64,000 nt of DNA from Vibrio gelatinilyticus (GTDB lineage Bacteria; Pseudomonadota; Gammaproteobacteria; Enterobacterales; Vibrionaceae): assembly GCF_022836845.1 (NCBI RefSeq), contig NZ_JAJNNZ010000002.1, positions 398,695-462,694 of the forward strand, read 5' to 3'. Shown in pieces: positions 1 to 10,568 of the stretch (position 1 is its first letter; each line of letters starts with the position of its first letter). Under the pieces are notes generated by a model. The model was given only the letters and a program-made list of their open reading frames with translations, was not told the origin of the DNA and did no database searches. A program made the translations under genes and the position numbers.

Positions 1-364
1 TTGCAATATCCACAATGGTTGATGGGGCGACAATCAAAAGTCGCTCATCTTACTTTAAGGCGTGATTTAGGTCACGCCAATTGCTGTGAAATATGCTGTT
101 TTTTTTTGATTGTACCGCTTGACATCAAATTGCAATGATTTCCTGACAATGCTAGTCACTCATCCCTCTGATTTATCGCATATAATGAAAATGTGGTCGT
201 AAATATTCTTTAGTAAATGAATCGTGGCCACAGGGAATCAAAGCAGGTTTGACTCGAACAAAATCCCGTTTAGAGCCAGCAGCGACTCCGCCTACTGACT
301 CTCTTCTGCTTTTTTTGCGAGCAAGCCTCTCAAGGAATAGCGCCGGACTCGGCAAGGAGATTTT
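1..364. other. Leader region upstream of phoH
   Basis: No convincing complete gene is visible here. One plus-strand frame is open from the window edge to a TGA at 61-63 and could be the last residues of an upstream gene, but 20 codons cannot establish that. A short hairpin (GGCGTGA at 58-64 with TCACGCC at 72-78) follows it and lacks a clean T-run. A TATAAT hexamer at 181-186 is a possible -10 for phoH, with no good -35. A strong AAGGAG ribosome-binding site at 354-359 sets the phoH start. Confidence 0.4.
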
Positions 365-1738
365 ATGGGCGATGCCAATCGTAAATATTTTGTTCTAGAC
401 ACCAATATCCTCCTTCATGAACCATTTGCCATTTATTCATTTAAAGAACACGACGTCATCATTCCGATGACGGTACTTGAAGAACTTGACCGAATTAAAG
501 ACAGTAAAAGAGACGTCGCACGTGACGCTCGCGTTGCAATTCGAGCCTTAGAAGATCTCTTTCATGATGCAACGCCAGAGCAAATATCGCAAGGCATCCC
601 CCTTCCCTCTAGCCAAGAGGCGACAGGAACCATTTCAATTTTGGCAGACTATATTCTGCAAGAAACCGTTAAAGCTTTTGCCGATAAAGAGGGTGACAAC
701 CGCATTCTTAACGGTGTCCTTTACTTGCAAGAACAGCATAAGCGGGACGTAGTCCTCATCACCAAAGACATCAATATGCGCTTAAGGGCCAAAGGCGCGG
801 GGGTGCGATTTGTCGAAGACTATCGCACCGATCAACTGATTGATGATGTCCAATATCTCACGAAAGGCTTTCAATGTTGCCAAGGGGACTTTTGGAGTCA
901 GGTTCCGGAAGTCAACAGTAAAACTCTTGCAGGAAAAACCTACCATCAATTTGAACGCTCAGTCATCGACCCTACATACTTAAATCAATATATTATCGAT
1001 GAAGAAAGCGATTTTGCCGGCCGGGTCGTCGATGTTAATGATCATAAAGTGACCCTAAAAGATCTCAGTCGCGAACGTATGAGTCATCGCGGCGCATGGG
1101 ATATACGACCGAAAAATATTTATCAGGGTATGGCCCTTGATGCGCTACTCGACCCTGAGATCGATCTAGTTATCCTCACGGGAGCAGCGGGCAGCGGCAA
1201 GACCTTACTGGCGATGGCTGCTGCACTTGAGCAAACTATTGAACGTAATATGTTTGATAAAATCATCGTGACCCGCAACACCCCTGATATTGGGGAATCA
1301 ATAGGCTTTCTGCCGGGGAGTGAAGAAGAGAAAATGATGCCATGGTTAGCGGCAGTGACCGATACTTTAGAAGCGCTGCATAAAAACGATCACTGCACAG
1401 AGGGATCTCTCAAGTACATTTGTGACAAAGCCAACATTCAATTTAAATCGATTAACTTTATGCGCGGGCGTTCAATCCAAAATGCCTTTGTTTTACTCGA
1501 TGAGTGTCAGAACCTCACAGCCTCACAAATAAAAACCATCATCACGCGCTGCGGTGAAGGAACCAAATTAGTTTGCTCGGGTAACCTTGCTCAAATCGAC
1601 TCGCCGTATTTGACGCCAGTGACCTCAGGCCTGACTTATATGGTCGAACGTTTTAAGAACTTTGAAGGCAGTGTCAATGTGCACCTTAACGGTGTAGTGA
1701 GAAGCCGATTGGCAGAGTTCGCAGAAGAGAATTTGTAA
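365..1738 (+). CDS. PhoH family ATPase with N-terminal PIN domain
   Basis: The protein has 457 residues and two domains. An N-terminal PIN-type nuclease domain (about residues 6-150) begins with LDTNILLHEP, where D12 is a likely metal ligand, and has a further acidic position in the GDNRIL stretch near D111. A C-terminal PhoH ATPase domain has Walker A GAAGSGKT at 273-280 and Walker B FVLLDE at 375-380. This PIN-PhoH fusion (PhoH2/YlaK type) is known in other bacteria as an RNA helicase or RNase, often paired with a small antitoxin-like gene. No such partner is visible upstream here. The start is fixed by AAGGAG five bases before the ATG. It converges on tldD across a hairpin. The family call is firm; the RNA target is unknown. 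Confidence 0.9.
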   Translation: MGDANRKYFVLDTNILLHEPFAIYSFKEHDVIIPMTVLEELDRIKDSKRDVARDARVAIRALEDLFHDATPEQISQGIPLPSSQEATGTISILADYILQETVKAFADKEGDNRILNGVLYLQEQHKRDVVLITKDINMRLRAKGAGVRFVEDYRTDQLIDDVQYLTKGFQCCQGDFWSQVPEVNSKTLAGKTYHQFERSVIDPTYLNQYIIDEESDFAGRVVDVNDHKVTLKDLSRERMSHRGAWDIRPKNIYQGMALDALLDPEIDLVILTGAAGSGKTLLAMAAALEQTIERNMFDKIIVTRNTPDIGESIGFLPGSEEEKMMPWLAAVTDTLEALHKNDHCTEGSLKYICDKANIQFKSINFMRGRSIQNAFVLLDECQNLTASQIKTIITRCGEGTKLVCSGNLAQIDSPYLTPVTSGLTYMVERFKNFEGSVNVHLNGVVRSRLAEFAEENL

Positions 1739-1762
1739 AAATCGAAGTCGTAATTGAAGGAA

Positions 1763-1793
1763 GAAGGGAGCCATTGTCGATATGGCTCCCTTC
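1763..1793. terminator. Bidirectional hairpin between phoH and tldD
   Basis: A perfect 12-bp inverted repeat, GAAGGGAGCCAT (1763-1774) with ATGGCTCCCTTC (1782-1793) and a 7-base loop, lies between two convergent genes. The flanks are only moderately T-rich on each strand, so it probably serves both genes but with modest strength. Confidence 0.75.
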
Positions 1794-1803
1794 ATTGTTA
1801 TGA

Positions 1804-3243
1804 TTAATCCGTGCCACCAACAGTAAGGGCATCTAATTTCAGTGTTGGTTGGCCAACCCCCACAGGAACGCTTTGTCCAGCTTTACCACAAACACCAACA
1901 CCGCGATCAAGGCTTAAATCATTCCCCACCATTGATACCTGTTGCATTGCGTCAATACCAGAACCGATTAAAGTCGCCCCTTTGACTGGCGCGGTGATTT
2001 TACCATCTTCAATCAGGTAAGCTTCAGAAGCAGAAAAAACAAACTTACCCGAAGTGATATCCACTTGTCCGCCACCAAAATTCGGTGCATAGATGCCTTT
2101 TTTAACCGTTGAGATAATCTCTTCTGGGCTATGCTCCCCTGGCAACATGTATGTGTTGGTCATGCGTGGCATCGGCAGATGCGCATACGACTCACGTCGG
2201 CCATTTCCAGTTGGATTAACGCCCATTAAACGCGCATTCAGTTTGTCTTGCAGATAGCCCTTTAATACGCCTTTTTCGATCAGTGTGTTGTATTGTCCAG
2301 GAACACCTTCATCGTCCACATTGAGTGAACCACGCAGATCGGTCAACGTACCGTCATCAACGATGGTACACAAATCTGAGGTGACATTCTGTCCTACTTT
2401 TCCGGAAAACACTGAAGAGTCTTTGCGGTTAAAGTCACCCTCTAAGCCATGACCCACAGCTTCATGCAATAACACGCCAGGCCAACCTGAACCGAGTACA
2501 ACAGGCATGGTGCCTGCTGGTGCGGCTATGGCTTCTAAATTAACCAGAGCTTGTCGAATGGCCTCATCAGCAAATTGATAAGCCACCTTTTGACCATTGT
2601 CGTCACTAAGGAAGAAATCGTAACCAAACCGGCCACCACCACCCGCACTGCCTCGCTCGCGGCGTTCTCCTTTTTGCGCCAACACGCTGATAGACAAACG
2701 AACAAGAGGACGCGTGTCTCCAGCAAAGGTACCATCGGTCGCAGCAACCAACATTTGTTCGTATACGCCGCTGATGCTGATGCTCACTTCTTTGATTAAT
2801 GGCTCTTTGGTACGAATATAGGCGTCAAGCTGTTTCAGTAGCTCAGTTTTTTGTTGTTTCTCCCAACTTTCTAATGGATTAACCGCTTGATAGAAAGCCT
2901 GATTATCGCGTCTGGCTAGGCTACGTACTTGACCGTTTTGCCCTTGCTGAGCAATACCTCTGGCAGCATTAGCACTTTGAGTGAGCCCTTCCAAATGAAT
3001 TTGGTCTGAGTATGCAAAGCCAGTTTTCTCACCAGTGACCGCACGTACGCCAACGCCACGATCGATGTTAAAAGAGCCATCTTTGATGATGCTATCTTCT
3101 AATACTAATGATTCGTGCCAACTGGACTGAAAATAGATATCGGCATAGTCGATTTGACGAGTAGCTATGCTGGCTAATGTCGCCTCAATATCTTGCTCGG
3201 TAAGGCCAGATGGGCCTAGTAGCGCGTCTTCTATGCGTTCCAT
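1804..3243 (-). CDS. tldD: Metalloprotease TldD
   Basis: At 479 residues it is close to E. coli TldD (481). The HExxxH zinc site is present as HEAVGH at 260-265, in the conserved context [13 protein letters not shown], and the C-terminal glycine-rich PmbA/TldD fold is intact. TldD acts with TldE (PmbA) as a cytoplasmic heterodimeric protease that degrades unfolded peptides and in E. coli matures microcin B17 and helps degrade the CcdA antitoxin. The tldE partner is not in this window, as is usual since the two genes are normally unlinked. It is the last gene of the rng-yhdP-nitrilase-tldD series, 24 bases after the nitrilase gene. Confidence 0.96.
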   Translation of the reverse strand: MERIEDALLGPSGLTEQDIEATLASIATRQIDYADIYFQSSWHESLVLEDSIIKDGSFNIDRGVGVRAVTGEKTGFAYSDQIHLEGLTQSANAARGIAQQGQNGQVRSLARRDNQAFYQAVNPLESWEKQQKTELLKQLDAYIRTKEPLIKEVSISISGVYEQMLVAATDGTFAGDTRPLVRLSISVLAQKGERRERGSAGGGGRFGYDFFLSDDNGQKVAYQFADEAIRQALVNLEAIAAPAGTMPVVLGSGWPGVLLHEAVGHGLEGDFNRKDSSVFSGKVGQNVTSDLCTIVDDGTLTDLRGSLNVDDEGVPGQYNTLIEKGVLKGYLQDKLNARLMGVNPTGNGRRESYAHLPMPRMTNTYMLPGEHSPEEIISTVKKGIYAPNFGGGQVDITSGKFVFSASEAYLIEDGKITAPVKGATLIGSGIDAMQQVSMVGNDLSLDRGVGVCGKAGQSVPVGVGQPTLKLDALTVGGTD

Positions 3244-3267
3244 AAGGTTATACTCATTCTATTCAAA

Positions 3268-4098
3268 TTATTTAAAAGAGAGATTCTGTTCGAATCGAAT
3301 ATGGTGCGCGACCGGCATAGCTTGTCTCACTTCATCGACAATCTCGGTATTGACATCAGCAATCAACAATCCGGGCGCTTGTTCTAATTCGGCTTGGATT
3401 TCGCCCCACGGTGATACCACCATAGAATGCCCCCAAGTTTCACGTCCGCAAGGGTGAGTGCCCCCTTGGTTTGCTGCAATGATCCAACATTGCGTTTCTA
3501 TCGCTCGGGCTCGCAATAGCACTTCCCAGTGAGCTTTTCCCGTTACTGCGGTAAATGCAGCTGGCACAACAATGACGTTTGCCCCTTGACTTCTCAGGGC
3601 CGCATACAATTGTGGAAAACGTAGATCGTAACAAATTGATAGACCAATCGCACCAAAATCCGTGGGAACCACAGCAATATGCTCTCCCGCTAAAAAGGTC
3701 TCTGACTCACGATAGCGCTTAAATCCATCGGCAACATCAACATCGAACATATGCAACTTGTCATAGTGATTTAGCCGTTGTCCGTGGCAATCATACACCA
3801 AAGTTGTGGTTGTCACCTGTTGCGACGGATGCAAGATAGGGAAACTACCCACGATAAGGTTGAGATTGTGTTCGACGCAAAGAGCAGCTAAACATCGTTG
3901 CTTATCACCACTACCCAAGGGTTCCGCTTGGGTGTGATAATCTTGTTTATTGCCAAAAACAATTGCATTTTCAGGCAATAAAACCCAGCGAACACCCTGT
4001 GAAGATAAGGTTTTCAACTGCATCGCGATATAGTCTAGATTCGACTGTGGATCGGCACTAGAGGTCATCTGAATAATTCCAAAGCGTTCCGTGCTCAT
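3268..4098 (-). CDS. Carbon-nitrogen hydrolase, Nit1/YbeM type
   Basis: The Glu-Lys-Cys catalytic triad of the nitrilase superfamily is complete: E43 in LLPENAI, K114 in HYDKLHMFD and C156 in SICYDLRFP, counted from the ATG at 4098. The Cys context resembles Nit1/YbeM amidases, which hydrolyse deaminated glutathione, a toxic transaminase by-product. That substrate is inferred from family resemblance. The frame stays open for 16 more codons upstream (to 4146), but that would overlap the yhdP stop at 4106-4108. The ATG at 4098 puts the sequence directly into the conserved FGIIQM strand and gives a usual 276-residue protein. The placement between yhdP and tldD is common in vibrios. Confidence 0.9.
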   Translation of the reverse strand: MSTERFGIIQMTSSADPQSNLDYIAMQLKTLSSQGVRWVLLPENAIVFGNKQDYHTQAEPLGSGDKQRCLAALCVEHNLNLIVGSFPILHPSQQVTTTTLVYDCHGQRLNHYDKLHMFDVDVADGFKRYRESETFLAGEHIAVVPTDFGAIGLSICYDLRFPQLYAALRSQGANVIVVPAAFTAVTGKAHWEVLLRARAIETQCWIIAANQGGTHPCGRETWGHSMVVSPWGEIQAELEQAPGLLIADVNTEIVDEVRQAMPVAHHIRFEQNLSFK

Positions 4099-4105
4099 AA
4101 GGTGA

Positions 4106-7100
4106 TTATTTATCCTCTCTGTAATTTTCCGGCAATGTAAACTCACCCTTACTTCGTGATATTTCCCTTACGGTTGGTGAATCTAATGGCCCTTTCACTT
4201 CATAATTAACTTGTGTGACAACTTCAATCACAGGTTGTATTACCGTGGTTACCGCCAATACTACCAGTGCGGTTTGAGGAGTCACCGCAAACGCCGTTAA
4301 TACCGGGATCCCGGAGGTCATATCAGGAACAAAATTGACCTCAGCATCTACTGTCTGCTTAGTAAGATCGCCCAGTCCCTTAATGGTCATTTCCCCAGCA
4401 ACCGCATCCATCTTTATATTATTAGTGAGAAAAACACCATTTTGAATTTTTCCGGACCCCTTGATGGAATTAAACGCCATTCCCTTATCAAAGACATCGG
4501 TAAAATCGAGCTGCATTTTGCGTATAATGGAATCGAGGCTGAATAGGCCCAGCAAGCGTGCCGCGCCACTGACATCGGAAATAACCCCTTTACCCAACTC
4601 GGTTTTCATTTCACCATTTACGGTTTCAACGCGCATGTTCCAGGGCGAGCCCTTCCAGGCCAGTGAGGATTCAAGTTTAAATGGCGCTCGTTGTATCCCA
4701 GAGGTAATACCAAAGCGCTCCATCAAATCACTGTTATTCTCACCTTTTACCAACAGCTTAACCTCGGTTTCGCTGTCGTCGTCCGTTAGAGTCCAACGGC
4801 CATTTAAGTCGATATGGTTGGTGCCACTTTTAATCTGAAGCTTTTTCCAGACCAGGCTGTTTTGCTCGCGCGCCATTTCCATGTCAATCTTGCCGACTTT
4901 GTACCCCTGAAACCAAAAGTTGTCGATGGTAAATTTAGTGTCCGGCGCGATTGCGTGAAACTGCTTCTCAAAGTCGCTGATCAGCGGTGCTTTGGGATCA
5001 TCTACCGCAATAATGGATTCATCACTATTGGCTGTATCATCCCAATCAGGCACAAAAACATGCAGACGTTGTAGCGATACTAATAGTTCATCGTCATGAC
5101 TTAGGTTCGCCTGACCTTTGACTTCTTGACTATCAACATCAAACTGCCAAGAGCCTTTCTTTTTACGTGCGTTAAAATCAACATCATGCCATTCAATACT
5201 ACCTAGCATAAGTTCATTAACGTCTAAGCGCACTCTTTCTGGCAGCGGTATTGAGGGCGTATTGAGACCATCTAATACCGCCTTTTGACCAATTACAGGC
5301 TCTTTGGCTATCGACATCCAATCATCAAGGTTAAATTTGTCAGTTCGTACCTGAAAGTGGTGGCCAACGATTGGGCTAATCTTAAACCCACCTTTCCCCA
5401 ATACCAGGTTGGTCGCCTTAAGAACAGGCTGCTCTCCGGTAATATCAATCTCTGTTTGATACTTTACCGACGGCAATTGCAGTCTAGCGGTGATGGATTG
5501 TTGGTTACCAGAGGCTTGCAGACGCGCAAATCCGGTATCGCCATACCCCTTCGCTAATGGGTAAGGATATTCACTCACCAAGGTCGCAAAGTTAGCATTG
5601 AGATCGAGCTGATAAGTAAAGCCTACGTCATTCAGTTGTAGTTCAATGCCCATCTGCCAAGGTGCATGTCCTTTAACACGCTTAACCCAGCGCTCTCCGA
5701 TGTAGGGAATAAGAGGCTTAGTATTCCAGTCACCAATGGCGTCAATATTAACAGCGTAACCTTTACCTGCATTCTGACCGCTAAAATCCAGAGTGATCGG
5801 TTGTTTGAGTAGCTCACCAGACAAACCTGCAGTTTTGACCACATCGTTGTCAAACGCCACTCGTCCAGATACGTTTTCAAGCGTCATCGGAGGTGCTTTG
5901 ATTTCAACATGATTGTCAGTCAGCTCGGCGTAGCCCCAAGCTCTAGCCTCTTTTTCGTCCTTCGCAAAAGGGATGTATAACTGGAAATCGGCATCAACAT
6001 CACCACTAATTTGCACAGCGGTGAGCGCGGCTCCAACAGAATCGACCAATGGTGACGAGGTCATATAGTCACGAACGTCGCCACCGTCTGCGGTCGCTTT
6101 TGCCTCAATTTCTATATGTCCAGATGAGCTTAAACGAGGAATGCGCCCCGTGATCCTTTTGGCTTTGACGTTCATCAAATCGGCAGCGTGAGAGTCTAGA
6201 TGCATCGCGTCATTTTGAAATAATAAGTCGAGCTGTAGATTGGTAATCAGCGGCCAATCCGTTGCAAAACTGAATTTTGCATCTTTCAGGCCAACCCAGG
6301 CCTGAAACATTCCATTGTTGCTTTGATAAGGAAAATCAGATAACTGACCAAACCACAACAGCTTAGAGGTATTCACTCGGCCACCTTGTAACGCGGCTGA
6401 GAGGTAGTCCGTCAAATTCTGGCCCAACGCCAAGGTGGGTAGATAACGCCAGGTCTCACCAGCATTGTGGAGATCCGCTTCAGCGTAAAAAGAAAGAAAA
6501 GGGCTTTTGTCTTTAGGAAAATCTAAGCGGAATGCCCCCAACACCTGCAAATCTGGCGTCGCTACGGTGATCTTATCTGCCCACAACGACCAACCGTTAT
6601 CATTAAGCTTCTGCCACACGATGTCTACTTGGCCTTGCTTAATCACTAATGGAGCTTGGAACACATCTCCATACGGCAAGCGATCATCGATCATATTTAA
6701 GCGAGCTGTGGCTTGCTCTAAGCTACCTGACACCGTACCTGACAAATTGTGAAATTCCGGCAGCAGCTTCCACTGAGCCATTGAGAGCTGACTAAAGGTC
6801 GCAGAATATTTAAATGAGTCTGTACCAGCCAATTGCGATGCACGAATGTCTTCAATCCGACCTCCAAAATTGAGCCTTTCTAACCACTGGGTCGCGGTAT
6901 CGTCCGGTGCAAGCTCAGCAAGAGGTCGCAGAGCTTCTACATCAAGTTGTGAAACATTAAGTTGCCATTGATTGTTGCGATTCCACAATAGCGCAAAGTC
7001 GAGCTCTGGCCATTCGACTTCATTACTACGCAATTGAAATTCATGGCCGTTGATCTGCCAGCCTGACTCAGAAGGTAACAGCTGAACAAATCCAGATTCC

Positions 7101-7993
7101 AGCACGAGATCATGCGGCTTCCCTTTATTCCACGTCAGCTCCGAGGGCAACAGTTCAATAGACGCTTCGGTAGCGGTGCTTTTATCTAAGGTGAGCCAGC
7201 TATTGAAACTGGCAAACCCGCCATCAATTCCAGTCTGATTACGGATTTCATTGGTCAACCAGGGTTTGACCGATACATGCGATGCACTTACATAAAAATC
7301 ACCACTCACACTGGCAAGTGAACCATGGTCGATAAAGTCTGCACGTACTGAAAGCGCATTAAGGTTTGCATCAGCGATGGACACAACACCTTCAGCCAAA
7401 TGTCGCTCTTGTTGGTTGCGCCAACGTAGTTTTTCGATATCCAGCTGACGTATGTCGGAAGAAATGGAACGATAGATGATCGTGGATTTTGTGATAGCAA
7501 AGCGGTCTAGCTGTCTCAGTAGCAAGGTATCCAGCTTGCTGACGAGTTGCTCGCCCCCACTGCTCGCCCCACCGGATGATGGCGTCGACTGAGTGTCTAA
7601 TCTCGGGAGTAAATCGACGCTACGGATGTCGAGGATCATACCATTGATGACCAGATCGGCCACAACGGGCTCTCTTTGCACTATGGTTTGAATCAGATCA
7701 AATTCAACTTCAATATTGTCAATAACAAAGCGCGTGTCTGGCTCTTCTGGAAAAACGGCCTCAACGTTTTTTAACGACAGTGAAGGGTGGGTATTGCGCC
7801 AAAAGCCATGAACATCTTGCACAGTGAACTGCAGGCCAGAAGCATCATTAACCCAAGTCACTATTTCAGATTGAACACGATTTAACTGGGGTAAAGTAAT
7901 ACGTAACGCAGTGACCGTCGTGGCTAACAACACCAAAACGGTCAACAGCATCCATAAAATGATACGAACAAAACGGGTAACGTGCGGACTCAC
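4106..7993 (-). CDS. yhdP: AsmA-like envelope protein YhdP
   Basis: This is the longest protein in the window, at 1295 residues (E. coli YhdP is about 1266). One N-terminal transmembrane segment lies at about residues 9-30 (leucine- and threonine-rich). It is followed by a very long beta-strand-rich periplasmic body and an AsmA-2-like C-terminal region near residues 1080-1290. YhdP, TamB and YdbH are redundant inner-membrane-anchored bridges thought to carry phospholipids to the outer membrane. The C-terminal hydrophobic stretch (AFAVTPQTALVVLAVTTVIQ) is part of the domain. It begins 10 bases after rng, and the rng-yhdP order is conserved in enterics and vibrios. Confidence 0.93.
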   Translation of the reverse strand: MSPHVTRFVRIILWMLLTVLVLLATTVTALRITLPQLNRVQSEIVTWVNDASGLQFTVQDVHGFWRNTHPSLSLKNVEAVFPEEPDTRFVIDNIEVEFDLIQTIVQREPVVADLVINGMILDIRSVDLLPRLDTQSTPSSGGASSGGEQLVSKLDTLLLRQLDRFAITKSTIIYRSISSDIRQLDIEKLRWRNQQERHLAEGVVSIADANLNALSVRADFIDHGSLASVSGDFYVSASHVSVKPWLTNEIRNQTGIDGGFASFNSWLTLDKSTATEASIELLPSELTWNKGKPHDLVLESGFVQLLPSESGWQINGHEFQLRSNEVEWPELDFALLWNRNNQWQLNVSQLDVEALRPLAELAPDDTATQWLERLNFGGRIEDIRASQLAGTDSFKYSATFSQLSMAQWKLLPEFHNLSGTVSGSLEQATARLNMIDDRLPYGDVFQAPLVIKQGQVDIVWQKLNDNGWSLWADKITVATPDLQVLGAFRLDFPKDKSPFLSFYAEADLHNAGETWRYLPTLALGQNLTDYLSAALQGGRVNTSKLLWFGQLSDFPYQSNNGMFQAWVGLKDAKFSFATDWPLITNLQLDLLFQNDAMHLDSHAADLMNVKAKRITGRIPRLSSSGHIEIEAKATADGGDVRDYMTSSPLVDSVGAALTAVQISGDVDADFQLYIPFAKDEKEARAWGYAELTDNHVEIKAPPMTLENVSGRVAFDNDVVKTAGLSGELLKQPITLDFSGQNAGKGYAVNIDAIGDWNTKPLIPYIGERWVKRVKGHAPWQMGIELQLNDVGFTYQLDLNANFATLVSEYPYPLAKGYGDTGFARLQASGNQQSITARLQLPSVKYQTEIDITGEQPVLKATNLVLGKGGFKISPIVGHHFQVRTDKFNLDDWMSIAKEPVIGQKAVLDGLNTPSIPLPERVRLDVNELMLGSIEWHDVDFNARKKKGSWQFDVDSQEVKGQANLSHDDELLVSLQRLHVFVPDWDDTANSDESIIAVDDPKAPLISDFEKQFHAIAPDTKFTIDNFWFQGYKVGKIDMEMAREQNSLVWKKLQIKSGTNHIDLNGRWTLTDDDSETEVKLLVKGENNSDLMERFGITSGIQRAPFKLESSLAWKGSPWNMRVETVNGEMKTELGKGVISDVSGAARLLGLFSLDSIIRKMQLDFTDVFDKGMAFNSIKGSGKIQNGVFLTNNIKMDAVAGEMTIKGLGDLTKQTVDAEVNFVPDMTSGIPVLTAFAVTPQTALVVLAVTTVIQPVIEVVTQVNYEVKGPLDSPTVREISRSKGEFTLPENYREDK

Positions 7994-8003
7994 AAATAAC
8001 TCA

Positions 8004-9473
8004 TTACATCATGACGACATCAAACTGCTCTTGGATATAGAGAGGCTCAGCTTGAATTCGTACTTGCTTACCAATAAACACTTCAAGTTCTGCCAGAGCA
8101 TGAGACTCATCACCTTCCAAGGTTTCAGCGACTGCAGGCGCAGCATAAACGACAAACTTGTCAGCATCGTAAGCACGATTAACCCGTGTAATTTCCCTGA
8201 GGATCTCATAACACACAGTTTCCACCGTCTTCACTGAGCCACGCCCTTCACAAGTTGGACAACCACTACATAGAACATGTTCAATACTTTCACGGGTTCT
8301 TTTGCGAGTCATTTCAACCAGACCCAATTGAGTGAAGCCATTGATATTGGTTTTAACACGATCTTTCTCTAGCGCCGATTCTAACGAAGCTAACACACGT
8401 GCACGATGTTCTTCCGACATCATATCAATAAAGTCGATGATGATAATGCCACCCAAATTACGCAGTCGTAATTGACGCGCAATCGCTTGAGTCGCTTCGA
8501 CGTTGGTATTAAAGATAGTTTCTTCGAGATTGCGACGGCCAACAAAAGCGCCCGTATTAATATCGACGGTGGTCATCGCTTCTGTTTGGTCGATGATCAG
8601 ATAACCACCGGACTTAAGTTCCACTTTGCGCTCTAATGAGCGTTGAACTTCGTTTTCGGTGTCATACATATCAAAGATAGGCTTATCACCTTCGTATAAC
8701 TCGAGTTTGTCCGTCAATTCTGGAACAAATTCCGAGGTAAACTCTTTTAGATTTTCGAACACTAGTCGTGAGTCAACCTGAATACGGGTAAGTTCAGTGC
8801 CAACAAAATCGCGTAGAATTCTTGGGGCAAGCCCCAGTTCACCGTACAACGCTGTTCGAGGTTTGTTTTTTGCACGACGCTCGATCACCTTAGACCATAA
8901 GCGCTTTAGAAAAGCAGCATCTTGAGCCAACTCTTTTTCATCGGATCCTTCTGCAGCGGTACGAATAATAAACCCGCCATGTTCATCACAATAGTCCGCA
9001 ACCACCTTCTTTAAGCGATTGCGTTCATCTTCGCTGTCAATACGCTGAGACACCCCAACATGGCTTGCTCCGGGCATGAAAACTAAATATCGGGATGGCA
9101 ACGTAATATCAGTTGTCAGTCTGGCGCCTTTCGTACCTAAAGGGTCTTTGACAACTTGAACGACAATATCCTGGCCTTGTCGTACTAGCTCTGAAATATC
9201 TCGCACCTGAAACTGCTGTTTTTCATTTTCCGCTACGCATTCGGTATGAGGAACAATATCAGAAGCGTGAAGAAACGCGGCTTTCTCCAAGCCGATGTCG
9301 ACAAAAGCGGCCTGCATACCCGGTAAAACTCGGCTCACTCGCCCTTTGTAAATATTGCCAACAATGCCTCGTTTGGCTTCTCGTTCAATATGAACTTCTT
9401 GAAGGATCCCGCCCTCAATCATCGCAACACGAGTCTCACTCGGTGTTACGTTTATCAGCAACTCCACGCTCAT
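8004..9473 (-). CDS. rng: Ribonuclease G
   Basis: At 489 residues it matches E. coli RNase G. An S1-like RNA-binding domain covers about residues 36-125. Catalytic Mg-binding aspartates are D304 (TTVDINTGAF) and D347 (IIIIDFIDM), and the zinc-link cysteines are C405 and C408 (CPTC). RNase G is a 5'-end-dependent single-strand endonuclease that matures the 16S rRNA 5' end and turns over selected mRNAs. It lacks the long C-terminal scaffold of RNase E, as expected. It sits 15 bases after maf in the mre-maf-rng-yhdP arrangement. Confidence 0.97.
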   Translation of the reverse strand: MSVELLINVTPSETRVAMIEGGILQEVHIEREAKRGIVGNIYKGRVSRVLPGMQAAFVDIGLEKAAFLHASDIVPHTECVAENEKQQFQVRDISELVRQGQDIVVQVVKDPLGTKGARLTTDITLPSRYLVFMPGASHVGVSQRIDSEDERNRLKKVVADYCDEHGGFIIRTAAEGSDEKELAQDAAFLKRLWSKVIERRAKNKPRTALYGELGLAPRILRDFVGTELTRIQVDSRLVFENLKEFTSEFVPELTDKLELYEGDKPIFDMYDTENEVQRSLERKVELKSGGYLIIDQTEAMTTVDINTGAFVGRRNLEETIFNTNVEATQAIARQLRLRNLGGIIIIDFIDMMSEEHRARVLASLESALEKDRVKTNINGFTQLGLVEMTRKRTRESIEHVLCSGCPTCEGRGSVKTVETVCYEILREITRVNRAYDADKFVVYAAPAVAETLEGDESHALAELEVFIGKQVRIQAEPLYIQEQFDVVMM

Positions 9474-9488
9474 TGGCGCACCTCAATT

Positions 9489-10055
9489 CTATTCGTTATT
9501 AAATTCACGCAAGAGCTGGTCGGTTTCATATAGGGGAAGGCCAACGACTGCATGGTAGCTACCTTCAATGCGAGTCACAAAACGCCCACCTATCCCTTGA
9601 ATACCGTAACTTCCCGCTTTATCGCATGGTTCCTTTGACTGCCAATATCGTTCTATTTCTTGTTGGCTAAGGGGTTTAAACCATACGTTTGTCGTGACCA
9701 CGACCGAACTCTGCTTATTCTTTGATGTAACCGCAACGGCCGTCATCACTTGGTGTTGACGCCCAGACAACATTGAGAGCATTCGACGGGCATCGGCGTA
9801 ATCAATTGGCTTTTCCAATACCACGCCATCACATACAACAACCGTATCCGAGCCTAGAGATACATCGCTATCCGAGGAGCCTAAATTAAGCCCTGTGCGC
9901 GATTTATCTTTAGCCAAGCGAAGTACGTATTGTTCCGGAGTCTCTCCACTTTGCTGCGCCTCTTCAATGTCAGGGGCAACACAATCAAACTCAACGCCCA
10001 ATTGCGCCAGCAATTCTTTACGTCTTGGCGACGTTGATGCCAAAATTAAACTCAT
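9489..10055 (-). CDS. maf: Maf/YhdE nucleotide pyrophosphatase
   Basis: The protein has 188 residues from the ATG at 10055, starting MSLILASTSPRRKELL, the hallmark Maf N-terminus. GSDTVVV supplies the catalytic aspartate and KPIDYADARRML the conserved lysine motif. Enzymes of this YhdE subgroup hydrolyse dTTP and UTP (and modified forms) to monophosphates; a septum-inhibiting effect was seen on overexpression in Bacillus. A TTG at 10070, directly after the mreD stop, would add five residues, but the conserved motif begins at the ATG. It follows mreCD as in E. coli. Confidence 0.93.
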   Translation of the reverse strand: MSLILASTSPRRKELLAQLGVEFDCVAPDIEEAQQSGETPEQYVLRLAKDKSRTGLNLGSSDSDVSLGSDTVVVCDGVVLEKPIDYADARRMLSMLSGRQHQVMTAVAVTSKNKQSSVVVTTNVWFKPLSQQEIERYWQSKEPCDKAGSYGIQGIGGRFVTRIEGSYHAVVGLPLYETDQLLREFNNE

Positions 10056-10070
10056 CGTTAATGAACCCAA

Positions 10071-10565
10071 TTATCTTACGTGCCAACGACGCCTGACGCG
10101 ACGCAACAGCAGAAACATCCATGGCCAAAGTATACAGTTAATCAGGCCACTCCACAGTGACAAAGGATTAAAAGTGACATCTTGAACTAAATACTCGCCG
10201 AAGAAAATTAACACTTCAAGAGCCATAGACAGTAATGCAACCACCATAGCCTGTTGCCATAATGCCATGTTACGCAAGACCAAAAAATTGAGAGCAAGGA
10301 CATAAATAACAATGGACATCATCATGCCTCGGATCCCTAAGGTCGAGCCAATCAACAAATCCCAAATAAGACCTAATACTAAAGCCGTTCCTACGTTAAC
10401 TCGGTGTGGCAGCGCAAGCACCCAATAGCCAAGTACCAGTAATAGCCAGGAAGGACGCGTGAAATCTAAGATCCCAGGCCAAGGGATCGTTTGTAGAACT
10501 AAGGCCAATAGTAGGGTTGCACCGATCACCATCTGACTTCGAAACAAACTATTTGTCATATTCAT
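10071..10565 (-). CDS. mreD: Rod shape-determining protein MreD
   Basis: A 164-residue, very hydrophobic inner-membrane protein with about five transmembrane segments and few polar loops, as in other MreD proteins (162 in E. coli). It ends with an arginine-rich tail. MreD is part of the MreBCD-RodA-PBP2 elongasome and links the cytoplasmic MreB filament to peptidoglycan synthesis. It starts 3 bases after the mreC stop, so it is probably translationally coupled. Confidence 0.93.
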   Translation of the reverse strand: MNMTNSLFRSQMVIGATLLLALVLQTIPWPGILDFTRPSWLLLVLGYWVLALPHRVNVGTALVLGLIWDLLIGSTLGIRGMMMSIVIYVLALNFLVLRNMALWQQAMVVALLSMALEVLIFFGEYLVQDVTFNPLSLWSGLINCILWPWMFLLLRRVRRRWHVR

Positions 10566-10568
10566 CTC

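Noticed and set aside
173..355. 60-codon minus-strand open frame upstream of phoH
   Set aside because: No ribosome-binding site or recognisable motif; it is antisense to the phoH leader.
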